A stretch of 10,665 nucleotides of DNA from Verrucomicrobiales bacterium. GTDB taxonomy: Bacteria; Verrucomicrobiota; Verrucomicrobiia; Verrucomicrobiales; DEV007. Of the stretch, positions 1 through 7,251 are shown piece after piece. The position numbers and the translations under genes were made by a program. Each line of letters opens with the position of its first letter. The first letter of the stretch is position 1. The notes below the pieces were generated by a model, which saw only the letters and a list, made by a program, of their open reading frames with translations, was not told the DNA's origin and made no database searches. The stretch spans positions 1-10,665 of the forward strand of contig SLGN01000338.1 of assembly GCA_007123695.1 (NCBI GenBank), in the 5' to 3' direction.

Positions 1-635
1 GCAACACCTACCTCCACCTCGCCTTCGCGATCCTCGCCTTCATCGGGCTGGAGTGGTTCCTGCTCAACCAAAGCTGGACCGCCGATCTCGTCAAGATGAT
101 GGTCGGCGGGAACTACAGTTGGCTCATCGTCCTCGGCGCCTTCATGGGCGTCTCCTACCTCGCCGACCGCCTCGCCGCGTCGAACGCCTCGAAGGGCGTT
201 CAGTATGCCGGGCTCGGCATCTTCGTGGTGGCCCAGGCGGTGATCTTCGTGCCGATCCTCTACATCGCCCTCGCCATGGCCGGGGACGCCCAGATCATCA
301 TGAAGGCCGGCGTCACGACCGGCTTCGTCTTCGGCGGCCTCACCTTCGCGGCCTTCGCCACGGGCAAGGACTTCTCCTTCCTCCGGGGCTTCCTGATGGT
401 GGGCGGCTTCGTCGCCCTCGGGATCATCATCGTCTCGATCCTCTTCGGCTTCAATCTGGGGACCTTCTTCGCGGGGGCCATGGCCATCTTCGCCTCGGTC
501 GCGATCCTCTACAATACGTCGAACATCATCCACCACCACAGCACCGACCAATACGTCGCCGCAGCCCTGTCGCTCTTCGCCAGCGTCGCCCTGCTCTTCT
601 GGTACATCCTGCGGATCTTCATGAACCGCAACTGA
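1..635 (+). CDS. Bax inhibitor-1/YccA-family membrane protein, 5'-truncated
   Basis: The frame is open from base 3 to the TGA at 633-635, giving 210 visible residues. The true start lies outside the window, and family members of about 230-250 residues suggest that a few dozen N-terminal residues are missing. The visible part begins NTYLHLAFAILAFIGLEWFL, which matches the first membrane helix of YccA-type proteins. About six further hydrophobic segments follow, and the C-terminal half contains an ILYNTSNIIHH stretch and a final helix ending in RIFMNRN. The first ATG in view (base 96) is internal to the protein, because clear family-like sequence precedes it. The family forms inner-membrane channels linked in bacteria to FtsH protease modulation and ion leak; the exact role here is inferred only from family. 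A 53-base gap separates it from the next gene on the same strand. Confidence 0.85.
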   Translation, partial: NTYLHLAFAILAFIGLEWFLLNQSWTADLVKMMVGGNYSWLIVLGAFMGVSYLADRLAASNASKGVQYAGLGIFVVAQAVIFVPILYIALAMAGDAQIIMKAGVTTGFVFGGLTFAAFATGKDFSFLRGFLMVGGFVALGIIIVSILFGFNLGTFFAGAMAIFASVAILYNTSNIIHHHSTDQYVAAALSLFASVALLFWYILRIFMNRN

Positions 636-688
636 CGCGGCCGCCCCGCCTGCCGCGACGGCGCAGCGCTGCGTGGAATTCCGCCGAG

Positions 689-1597
689 ATGACTCCAGCA
701 CTCTTTTCCGTGAGCTACGCCGGGCTCTGGGGCCAGGCGGCTCTGGGGCTCGACGACTTCGTGGCCCGGGCCGCCTCGCTCGGCTACCCGATGGTGATGC
801 TCGCGGGAAAACGTCCGCATCTCTCCCCGCTCGACGCCACTCCCGAAGCTCTCGCCGCGCTCCGTTCGGCCCTCGACGGGGCGGGGCTGCGCTGCGGGGT
901 CGTGGCGGCCTACACGAATCTCGTCCAGCCGACCGGCATCGGAGGCGAGGTGCCCCATCTGGAGCTCCAGACCGCCTACGTGGAAAGCCTTTCCCGCATC
1001 GCCGCAGCTCTCGGCGCCGGGGTGCTGCGGGTATTCACGGCCTACGAGGCGCCGGGGCAGGATCTCCAGTCGCAGTGGGACCGCTGCGTTTCGGTCCTGC
1101 GCGAAATGGCCGATCGGGCCGCCCCGCACGGGGTCGCGCTGGCGGTCCAGAACCACCACGACCTCGCCCTCGACACTGCGACGCTCCTCGACCTGATCGA
1201 GGAAGTCGACCGCCCCAACTGCGGGCTCGGCTTCGACGCCTGGTCGCCAGCGCTGCGCGGCGAGTCGCTCCACGAGACGGCGCGCCTCGCCGCGCCACGC
1301 ACCGTGCTCACGACCAACGCCGACTACATCCGCGTGCCGCGCCACCGCTACCGGCCCGAGCTGGTGAACTACCGGCGGGAGGAGCCCGACTGGGTGCGCG
1401 CGGTTCCCTTCGGCAGCGGCTTCATCGACTACGGGGCCTTTTTCTCAGGCCTGCGCGAGGGCGGCTTCGACGGGATCGCCGCCTACGAGATGTGCTCGCC
1501 CCTGCGGGGAGGCGGGTCGATCGAGAATCTGGACGCCTGCGCGGCGGCCTACCTCGAGTGGTTGAGACGGTTCGAGGAAGGCGCGGCTCCGTCCTAG
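689..1597 (+). CDS. Sugar phosphate isomerase/epimerase-like TIM-barrel protein (AP endonuclease 2 fold)
   Basis: This 302-residue protein has the layout of the xylose-isomerase-like TIM barrel family (PF01261), which includes inositol catabolism enzymes, hydroxypyruvate isomerase and tagatose/psicose epimerases. Visible landmarks are the FTAYE strand end (E120), QNHHD (N155, H156, H157, D158) after a strand, LGFDAW (D183), and YEMCSPL near the C-terminus (E267). These are positioned like the metal and substrate ligands (Glu, Asp, His, Glu) of the family. Length is typical (270-310). There is no signal peptide, so it should act in the cytosol. ATG at 689 is chosen because the protein begins there with the first barrel strand (ALFSVSYAG); the frame is open further upstream only because it shadows the preceding gene. 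No strong ribosome-binding site is seen. The substrate cannot be assigned from the sequence. The next gene starts one base after the stop, so the two are probably co-transcribed. Confidence 0.82.
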   Translation: MTPALFSVSYAGLWGQAALGLDDFVARAASLGYPMVMLAGKRPHLSPLDATPEALAALRSALDGAGLRCGVVAAYTNLVQPTGIGGEVPHLELQTAYVESLSRIAAALGAGVLRVFTAYEAPGQDLQSQWDRCVSVLREMADRAAPHGVALAVQNHHDLALDTATLLDLIEEVDRPNCGLGFDAWSPALRGESLHETARLAAPRTVLTTNADYIRVPRHRYRPELVNYRREEPDWVRAVPFGSGFIDYGAFFSGLREGGFDGIAAYEMCSPLRGGGSIENLDACAAAYLEWLRRFEEGAAPS

Positions 1598-1598
1598 A

Positions 1599-2321
1599 AT
1601 GGACCGCGCCTCGCCACCGACGCCCGAACCGCCCTGGCGCGCCGGCCTGAGGGCCGCTCGGGCCAACTTGGTGCCCGGCTTGATCGTGCAGGCGACTATG
1701 GTCGGCACGGTGCTCGCCTACTACCTGCTGCCGTCCTCGCGCGAGGTCTTCGACGTGCTCGCCGCCTGGAAGGAGCGGTGGGGATTCGCCTACTCGGCGG
1801 TGTCGGCGGTTCTCGCCGGCGCGGTGGTGCCCGAGGTCCTGAGAGTGATCGCCTTCCAGCGGGGCAGGCCGAGCCGGCAAAACCTCGGGAACCTGGTCTT
1901 CGCGGCGGCGTTCTGGGGATACAACGGCATGCAGGTCGATGCCCTCTACCGGCTCCAGGCCTGGGTCTTCGGCGACGAGGCGGGTTTCGCCACGGTGGCG
2001 ATGAAGGTCCTCGTCGATCAGCTCGTCTACTGTCCGCTCGTCGCGGCGCCCCTGACGGTGATCCTTTACGATTGGCGGGCCCGTGGATTCCGCCGGTCGG
2101 CGCTGCGGGGCTACTTCACTCGCACCTTCTACCGGCGCGCCGTTTTTCCGACGCTCGTGGCCAACTGGGGCGTGTGGTTCCCCATCGTGGCGGCGCTCTA
2201 CTCCCTGCCGCTGATCCTGCAGATCCCCCTCTTCTCGCTGGCGCTGTCGCTCTGGGTCATCCTCTTCACCTGGATGAGCGAGCAGCGCCTCCGCGAAGCC
2301 GTCCCCGGGGATGCCGCCTGA
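1599..2321 (+). CDS. Mpv17/PMP22-like integral membrane protein
   Basis: This is a 240-residue polytopic membrane protein with hydrophobic stretches near residues 27-45, 64-85, 97-112, 131-156, 182-203 and 205-226. Two features suggest the Mpv17/PMP22 family, which is best known from eukaryotic organelles but also found in bacteria. One is DQLVYCP (D140, Q141, P146) inside a helix. The other is a C-terminal segment with FP (183-184), NW (189-190) and WFP (193-195), followed by a Trp-containing last helix, resembling the family's WP-NF-VP pattern. Several consensus residues are replaced, so this is a distant call and the protein could be an unrelated multi-pass protein. ATG at 1599 lies one base after the upstream stop, and a GAGGAAGG inside the upstream gene (about 1574-1581) is rather far away to serve as its Shine-Dalgarno. 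It converges with the DUF1501 gene with only 28 bases between stops. Confidence 0.58.
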   Translation: MDRASPPTPEPPWRAGLRAARANLVPGLIVQATMVGTVLAYYLLPSSREVFDVLAAWKERWGFAYSAVSAVLAGAVVPEVLRVIAFQRGRPSRQNLGNLVFAAAFWGYNGMQVDALYRLQAWVFGDEAGFATVAMKVLVDQLVYCPLVAAPLTVILYDWRARGFRRSALRGYFTRTFYRRAVFPTLVANWGVWFPIVAALYSLPLILQIPLFSLALSLWVILFTWMSEQRLREAVPGDAA

Positions 2322-2349
2322 AGCCCGGGCCCGGACGCCCTCCGCCGGA

Positions 2350-3810
2350 TCAGGCCAGCAGCTTCTCGACGACGTGCCCGTGCACGTCGGTGAGGCGGAA
2401 GTCGCGGCCCTGGAATCGGTAGGTGAGCGATTCGTGGTCGAAACCGAAGAGGTGCAGGATGGTGGCGTGGAGGTCGTGGACGTGGACGGGGTCTTCGGCG
2501 ACGCCCCAGCCGACCTCGTCGGTGCTGCCGAGGATCTGCCCGCCCTTGATGCCGCCCCCGGCCATCCAGAGGCTGAAGGAATGCGGGTGGTGGTCGCGCC
2601 CGGTGACGGTCTTGAATCCGGGACGGTTTTCGCCAAGGGGAGTCCGCCCGAATTCGCCCCCCCAGACGACGAGGGTTTCGTCGAGGAGACCGCGCTCCTT
2701 CAGATCCTTGAGCAGGGCGGCGACGGGCTGGTCGGAGATGCGCGTGTTCGTCGCGAGGGCGGAATCGAGGTTGCTGTGCTGATCCCAGGTGGAGAGAAAG
2801 AGGGTGACGAAGCGGGTCCCCCGCTCCACGAGGCGGCGGGCGAGCAGGCAGTTGCGGGCGAAGGCGCTTTGGAACCCGTTCTTGTCGGAACTGTCGCGCT
2901 CGCTGCGCTCGACTCCGTAGGCCTCGAGGGTGGCGGCGGACTCGCCCGAGAGGTCGATCAGCTCGGGCGCGGCGGTCTGCATGCGGTAGGCGAGCTCGTA
3001 GTGGCGGATGCGGGCGTCGATCTCGTCGTGGCCGGTGCGCTGCTGGCGGATGCGGTTGAGGTCGTTGATCGCCTCGACGCTGCGGCGCTGCATCCCCGAC
3101 GGGATTCGGTCGGGCGTCTCGAGGTTGAGCACGGGGCTGCCTTGGCTGCGGAAGAGCGAGCCTCCGTAGTTCGAGGGCAGGAAGCCGCTCGACCAGCTCG
3201 CGGCACCGCCGGGCAGACCCCGCCCGAGGGTGGTCAGAACAACGTAGCCGGGCAGGTCGCGGGATTCGCTGCCGAGGCCGTAGTTCAGCCACGACCCGAG
3301 GGTGGGCCAGCCGCGCAGGGGCGAACCGGTCAGCATCAGCAACTGTCCCGGCAGATGGTTGAACTGGTCGCAATGCATCGAGCGCACCAGGGCGATGTCG
3401 TCGACGCAGGTCGAGAGGTGGGGCAGCAGGTCGGAAAGGTCCATGCCGCACTGCCCGTATTTGCGGAAGGTCCGCGGGCTTCCCATGAGACGGGCCTCCT
3501 CTTTCTTGATGAAGGCGAACTGGGCCTTTTCGAGCACCGAAGGCGGCAGCGGCTGCCCGTCGAGCTCGTTGAGCTTGGGTTTGGGATCGAAAAGATCCAT
3601 CTGGCTGGGGCCGCCCTCCATGAAGAAGTAGATGCAGTTCTTCGCCTTGGGCGCGAAATGCGGCGCGCGGAAGCCGGAAGGCGCGGCGAGCAGCCCGTCG
3701 TCGCGCAGGAGCGAGGCGAGGGCGAGGGCGCCGAGGCCCCCGGCGCTGGAGGCGAGAAAGTCGCGCCGGCTGCGGGCGAGGGGCGGAGGGGAAAAGGGGG
3801 CGGCGTTCAT
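2350..3810 (-). CDS. DUF1501 family exported protein with Tat signal
   Basis: This 486-residue protein carries an N-terminal twin-arginine signal (SRRDFLA, R15-R16, then a Gly/Ala/Leu-rich hydrophobic stretch to about residue 42), so it is probably exported folded. The body is the DUF1501 family, related to the alkaline phosphatase/sulfatase superfamily fold: FFMEGGPSQMDLFDPKP (62-78), HCDQFNHLPGQ (146-156), WDQHSNLDS (342-350), WGGEFGRTP (383-391), GRDHHP (404-409) and HDLHATILHLFG (445-456). The conserved His, Asp and Glu residues could bind metal, but no substrate is established for the family. ATG at 3810 overlaps the upstream gene's stop as ATGA and sits just before the Tat motif, which fixes the start. 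The open frame continues far upstream antisense to other genes, which is a GC-bias artefact. DUF1501 genes usually sit directly after a DUF1549/DUF1553 gene in Planctomycetota and Verrucomicrobiota, exactly as here. Confidence 0.93.
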   Translation of the reverse strand: MNAAPFSPPPLARSRRDFLASSAGGLGALALASLLRDDGLLAAPSGFRAPHFAPKAKNCIYFFMEGGPSQMDLFDPKPKLNELDGQPLPPSVLEKAQFAFIKKEEARLMGSPRTFRKYGQCGMDLSDLLPHLSTCVDDIALVRSMHCDQFNHLPGQLLMLTGSPLRGWPTLGSWLNYGLGSESRDLPGYVVLTTLGRGLPGGAASWSSGFLPSNYGGSLFRSQGSPVLNLETPDRIPSGMQRRSVEAINDLNRIRQQRTGHDEIDARIRHYELAYRMQTAAPELIDLSGESAATLEAYGVERSERDSSDKNGFQSAFARNCLLARRLVERGTRFVTLFLSTWDQHSNLDSALATNTRISDQPVAALLKDLKERGLLDETLVVWGGEFGRTPLGENRPGFKTVTGRDHHPHSFSLWMAGGGIKGGQILGSTDEVGWGVAEDPVHVHDLHATILHLFGFDHESLTYRFQGRDFRLTDVHGHVVEKLLA

Positions 3811-6449
3811 TCCCGGGTGATGAATTCGTCGAGGTTCATGACGACGCGGGCGGCGCCCACGAGGGCGAGTTCGGCGTCGCCGGAGCGCGCGAAATCGGCG
3901 CAGGCGGAGCGGAGGGCGTCGCGTTCGGCGGGCTCGGGCAGGCGGGCGAGGCAGCGCAGGAAGATCTCGTCGATGGCGGCGTCGGCGTCGTCGGCATGGC
4001 TCTGCGCGAGCTCGCGCCCGAGGGCCTCGGCGCATTCGAAGAAAACGGGGTCGTTGAGCAGGGTGAGGGCCTGCATCGGGCTCTGGGTGCGGTCGCGCCG
4101 GGCGCAGGCCACCTCGGTGCCGGGGGCGTCGAAGGCAGTGAGCGAGGGATACATGACGGTGCGCTTGAGAAAGATGTAGAGGCCGCGGCGGTAGCGGTCC
4201 TCGCCCTTGCTCTCGGGCCAGCCGACGCTGCGGCCCACCTCGGTGACGAAGCCGGGCAGGGGCGGGCGCACCGGCTTGCCGCCGAGCTTTCGCGAGAGGA
4301 GACCGCTCGCGGCGAGATGGAGATCGCGCACCGTCTCGGCCTCGACCCGGTAGCGGTTCTGCCGCCAAAGCAAGGTGTTGTCGGTGGGGTCGGGCAAGCC
4401 CGCGGCGGCGGCGGCCGGCAGGGCCGAGCTGCGGCGGTAGGCCTGCGAGGAGACGATGAGCCGGATCAGCGCCTTTCGGCTCCACCCGACGCGGCGGAAC
4501 TCGGTGGCGAGCCAGTCGAGCAGCTCGGGGTGGGTCGGCGGGGCGCCCTCGGTGCCGAAGTCGTCGGGGGTGGCGACGAGCCCGTCGCCGAAGAGGTGCT
4601 GCCAGATCTGGTTGGCGGCGACCCGTGCGGTGAGGGGGTTGGCGTCGTCGAAGAGCCAATGGGCTAGGTCGAGCCGGTCGGGCTCGGTGTCTTCGCCGTC
4701 GCGCGGGCGCGGGCGAAGCGGGTGCAGCACCGCAGGCACGCCCGGCGAGACGTCGTCGCCCCGCCGCATGTAGTCGCCGCGGACGTGGACGTAGCTGCCG
4801 CGCCGTTCGGCCCGGCGTTCCGCGACCGCCTGGATCTTGCTGGCGGGCTTGGCCGGTGCCTTGGCGAGGTGCTCGTCGAAGGCGAGCCGCAGAGCGGACC
4901 AGGCGGGATCGATGGACCGGTAGTGGGCGGCGATTTCGGAGAGCTGCGCCTCGCTGCGGCCCTCGGGAGCGACGGAGAGCGCCGCGAGGACAGCGTCGGG
5001 AAGCTCCGTCGGCGGGAGGGGCTCGGAAGCGGTCGCGGAAAGGCGGAAGCGGCGCAGGGTCGTGCCCCCGCCCTCCTTGTGGCGCAGGGTGAGGACGAGT
5101 CGCGCGCCCTCTTCGGCGGAAACAGTCTCCCCGAGGCCGAAGACCTTGGCATGGGTGCGGCGGGTCTCCTCGTCGACGGCCCAGCTCTCCTTGGGCTCGG
5201 CGAGGGGCAGGGAACGGGTCGATCCGTCGGACGCGCGGAGCTGCATAGCGAGGTCGGAAAGGGCGAAGGCGCCGTCTTTGCCCCGTCCTGCCGGGACGCC
5301 GGCGACGCGGCCCTCGCCCGGCGAACCGAGCGCCTCGAGTCGGACGCCGGCGATCGTTCCGAGCCCCTCGGGCCACGGTGCCTCCAGCGTGTAGGTGACG
5401 GTGTCGGGGTCGCTCTTCTTCGCCTTCACCGACACGGCCCCGTCGTCGGAGATGCTCATTTCGTCGCTCGCTCCCGATTCGGCCTTGTCGGGGACGAGAG
5501 CGGTCCAGGCGGCGGCGGGCAGCGGGCCGAGCCGATCCTCCCACTCGCGCTGCCGCCCGGCGAGAGTTTCGGTCTCCCCGGCGAGGACGGACTCGAACTC
5601 CTTGGCCTTCGAGTCCCATGCGGCACGGTCCCGCTCGTATTTCGCCGTCTCCTCCGGAAAGGGCGCGACGGGATCGGCGTCGTCGAGGTTGTTGAAAAAG
5701 GCGTAGACGCGGTAGAATTCCTCCTGCTTCAGGGGATCGTGCTTGTGGTTGTGGCATTCGGCGCAGGCAAGGGTCAAGGCGAGCCAGGTGGTGGCGACGG
5801 CGTTGACCCGGTCGATCACCATCTGGGTGCGGGCAAGCTCGAGATCGACGCCGGCCTCGGTGTTGCGCAGGGCGTTGCGGTGGAAGCCGGTGGCAATGCG
5901 CTGGTCGACGGTGGCGTCGGGCAGCAGGTCGCCGGCGATCTGCTCGATGCTGAAGCGGTCGTAGGGCAGGTCGCGGTTGACCGCGTCGACGACCCAGTCG
6001 CGGTAGCGCCAGGCCCAGGCTCGCTCGGTGTCGCCGAGGTAGCCGTCGCTGTCGGCGTAGCGCGAAAGGTCGAGCCAGTGGCGGCCCCAGCGCTCGCCGA
6101 AATGGGGCGAGGCGAGGAGGCGGTCGACCGCGTCGGCGAAGGCGGTCTGCGGGTCGCGGGCATGCTCGGCGGCGAAGGCCTCGGCCTCCTCGGGCGACGG
6201 CAGCAGACCGACGAGGTCTAGGTGCAGCCGCCGCAGCAGGGTGGCGGGATCGGCCTCGGGAAGGGGTTCGATCCCCTCTGCGGCGAGACGGGCGTCGATG
6301 AAGGCGTCGATGGGATGCCCCGCCGCCGGCGCCTCGGGCCGCACCGGAGCCTGGAAGGCCCAATGCCAATGGTCCGAAGCCGCAGCATCGGCGAAAAGGC
6401 CGACGAGCAGAGCGATGGCGAGAGCGAGGCCGTGGGAGGGGCGGGTCAT
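3807..6449 (-). CDS. DUF1549/DUF1553 (PSD1-type) exported protein with a CxxCH motif
   Basis: This 880-residue protein starts with a Sec signal (MTRP, hydrophobic to about residue 24, likely cleavage near AAAS-DHW). DUF1549 spans about residues 45-260 and contains [21 protein letters not shown] (117-137) and [11 protein letters not shown] (229-239). The latter is a CxxCH that could attach haem c or, as often in this family, serve as a conserved metal or structural site. A middle region (about 310-475) has the PSD1-type beta-rich insert with [19 protein letters not shown] and [11 protein letters not shown]1553 spans about 551-805 with [20 protein letters not shown] (594-613), [18 protein letters not shown] (631-648) and [12 protein letters not shown] (789-800). 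There is no N-terminal planctomycete cytochrome C (PSC1) domain, which many relatives have. ATG at 6449 is chosen for its position before the signal; an in-frame TTG at 6470 would add seven residues. The stop overlaps the DUF1501 start, implying translational coupling. The biochemical role of the pair is unknown; related genes are common near sulfatases, but none is seen here. Confidence 0.92.
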   Translation of the reverse strand: MTRPSHGLALAIALLVGLFADAAASDHWHWAFQAPVRPEAPAAGHPIDAFIDARLAAEGIEPLPEADPATLLRRLHLDLVGLLPSPEEAEAFAAEHARDPQTAFADAVDRLLASPHFGERWGRHWLDLSRYADSDGYLGDTERAWAWRYRDWVVDAVNRDLPYDRFSIEQIAGDLLPDATVDQRIATGFHRNALRNTEAGVDLELARTQMVIDRVNAVATTWLALTLACAECHNHKHDPLKQEEFYRVYAFFNNLDDADPVAPFPEETAKYERDRAAWDSKAKEFESVLAGETETLAGRQREWEDRLGPLPAAAWTALVPDKAESGASDEMSISDDGAVSVKAKKSDPDTVTYTLEAPWPEGLGTIAGVRLEALGSPGEGRVAGVPAGRGKDGAFALSDLAMQLRASDGSTRSLPLAEPKESWAVDEETRRTHAKVFGLGETVSAEEGARLVLTLRHKEGGGTTLRRFRLSATASEPLPPTELPDAVLAALSVAPEGRSEAQLSEIAAHYRSIDPAWSALRLAFDEHLAKAPAKPASKIQAVAERRAERRGSYVHVRGDYMRRGDDVSPGVPAVLHPLRPRPRDGEDTEPDRLDLAHWLFDDANPLTARVAANQIWQHLFGDGLVATPDDFGTEGAPPTHPELLDWLATEFRRVGWSRKALIRLIVSSQAYRRSSALPAAAAAGLPDPTDNTLLWRQNRYRVEAETVRDLHLAASGLLSRKLGGKPVRPPLPGFVTEVGRSVGWPESKGEDRYRRGLYIFLKRTVMYPSLTAFDAPGTEVACARRDRTQSPMQALTLLNDPVFFECAEALGRELAQSHADDADAAIDEIFLRCLARLPEPAERDALRSACADFARSGDAELALVGAARVVMNLDEFITRE

Positions 6450-6689
6450 GGCTTGCGGATAGCCTTTCAAGGTAGCATTCCAGAGGCGTTTTCTCCCCTA
6501 CGCATGCGCGGCAGTGGGCAATGGTGCGATCAGGGCGCGGAGGTCGCGGGCCCTCGCCAATTTTCGCGGGAAATCCGAATCGCCGCGCTAGCTCGAACGT
6601 CCCATATCCGAGTTCGGTCAAAAGCTTTCGGACCGTGCTCTTTGAAAAAGAAAACGCAGCCCCACCCTCGAAAACCGATGACCAGCGCC
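6450..6689. other. Divergent intergenic region between the DUF1553 operon and the repeat-protein gene
   Basis: No gene is supported in these 240 bases. Promoters for both the minus-strand DUF1553/DUF1501 operon and the plus-strand repeat protein must lie here, but no convincing -35/-10 pair is visible on either strand. The part from about 6555 to 6660 is less GC-rich than the flanking genes and contains an inverted repeat described separately. Confidence 0.6.
6615..6635. promoter_or_regulatory. Inverted repeat, possible operator
   Basis: CGGTC (6615-6619) and its reverse complement GACCG (6631-6635) flank a smaller palindrome AAAGCTTT. There is no T-run after it, so it is not an intrinsic terminator. 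It lies 55 bases upstream of the repeat-protein start, in the only part of the divergent region that is not strongly GC-rich. A protein-binding site is possible; chance is also possible for arms this short. Confidence 0.3.
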
Positions 6690-7136
6690 ATGAAGACGAC
6701 ACTCGCCCTCGCCACCCTCGCCATCTCCTTTGCCTTCGCCGGGTCCGCCCATGCCCAAGGCTTCTTCGGGAGCGGGTCCTCGCATTGCGCCAACGGTGGC
6801 TATGCCGGCAGCGGCTCCGCCTGGGGCGGTGGCTGGAGCTACGACGGTCGCGGTGGATTCCGCGGCACCGGATCGAACTGGGGCAGGGGCTGGGCCCCCG
6901 ACGGTCGCGGCGGATTCCGTGGCAGCGGATCGAACTGGGGCAAGGGCTGGGCTTCCGACGGCCGCGGCGGATTCCGCGGCACCGGATCGAACTGGGGCAG
7001 CGGCTGGGCCCCCGACGGGCGCGGCGGATTCCGCGGCACCGGCTCAAACTGGGGTGCCGGCTGGGCTCCTGACGGGCGCGGCGGGTTCCGCGGCACCGGA
7101 TCGAACTGGGGCAAGGGCTGGCGCGGCCGCTGGTGA
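6690..7136 (+). CDS. Secreted Gly/Trp/Arg-rich tandem-repeat protein, function unknown
   Basis: This 148-residue protein begins with a clean Sec signal peptide (MKTT, hydrophobic core, SAHA-QG; cleavage predicted after residue 22). The mature part is a short lead-in with the only cysteine (SSHCANGG), a half repeat (GSGSAWGGGWSY), then five 19-residue repeats of the form DGRGGFRGTGSNWGxGWAP, where x is R, K, S, A or K in order, and a basic tail RGRW. No enzyme domain is visible. The repeats are rich in Gly, Trp, Phe, Arg and Asn and nearly free of other hydrophobics, suggesting a structural, adhesive or surface-binding protein or a beta-type repeat; this is inference. The start could also be the in-frame ATG at 6678, which adds MTSA. 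Neither has a clear Shine-Dalgarno. The minus strand and another plus frame are also open across the repeats, but only this frame has a signal peptide. I do not recognise the family. Confidence 0.75.
   Translation: MKTTLALATLAISFAFAGSAHAQGFFGSGSSHCANGGYAGSGSAWGGGWSYDGRGGFRGTGSNWGRGWAPDGRGGFRGSGSNWGKGWASDGRGGFRGTGSNWGSGWAPDGRGGFRGTGSNWGAGWAPDGRGGFRGTGSNWGKGWRGRW
6843..7121 (+). repeat. 57-bp coding tandem repeat, five copies
   Basis: Units begin at 6843, 6900, 6957, 7014 and 7071, exactly 57 bases apart, with the last unit diverging after its GKGW codons. Copies differ at only a few positions, several of them silent (for example GGTCGC versus GGGCGC in the DGRG part), which suggests recent expansion or homogenisation with the protein sequence kept. 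A degenerate half unit precedes the first full copy. Confidence 0.92.
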
Positions 7137-7187
7137 ACGCGATCCAAGGGGGGAGGCACGTACGGCGGCGAGGCATCCGCAAAGCCC

Positions 7188-7215
7188 TTGCAAGGCGGCG
7201 GCGGGAACGTAGAAT
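7188..7215 (+). promoter_or_regulatory. Sigma-70-type promoter for argG-ppnP
   Basis: TTGCAA (7188-7193) and TAGAAT (7210-7215) are separated by 16 bases, four and five matches out of six to the -35 and -10 consensus. A start site near 7222 would give a leader of about 30 nucleotides before the argG ATG. The -35 box sits in the centre of a 10-bp palindrome CCTTGCAAGG (7186-7195), which could be a regulator site. No ArgR-type box is recognisable. Confidence 0.5.
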
Positions 7216-7251
7216 CCCGCTCCCGCCTTTCCTTTTCCCCGCACCTCCCCT

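Noticed and set aside
662..673. Perfect 12-bp palindrome CGCAGCGCTGCG before the TIM-barrel gene
   Set aside because: Built only of GC-rich dyads in GC-rich DNA, with no flanking promoter or terminator features; chance is a sufficient explanation.
1595..1600. TAGAAT, a -10-like hexamer, at the junction of the TIM-barrel and Mpv17-like genes
   Set aside because: It overlaps the ATG of the downstream gene, so a transcript from it would start inside the coding region; it is formed by the stop and start codons.
673..1650. Alternative plus-strand arginine-rich frame across the TIM-barrel gene
   Set aside because: Arg/Ala/Gly/Pro-rich composition typical of a shifted GC-rich frame; the real frame has family motifs.
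2325..2334. CCGGGCCCGG palindrome between the convergent Mpv17-like and DUF1501 genes as a bidirectional terminator
   Set aside because: Ten bases with no loop and no T-run on either side; too little to support a terminator.
2311..4179. Long plus-strand open frame opposite the DUF1501 and DUF1553 genes
   Set aside because: Low-complexity Glu/Gly/Ala-rich shadow of the minus-strand genes, without domain motifs or a proper start.
6839..7159. Minus-strand proline-rich repeat ORF opposite the glycine-rich repeat gene
   Set aside because: It is the mirror of the 57-bp repeats. The plus frame has a signal peptide, a clean start and stop, and silent differences between units; the minus frame has none of these.
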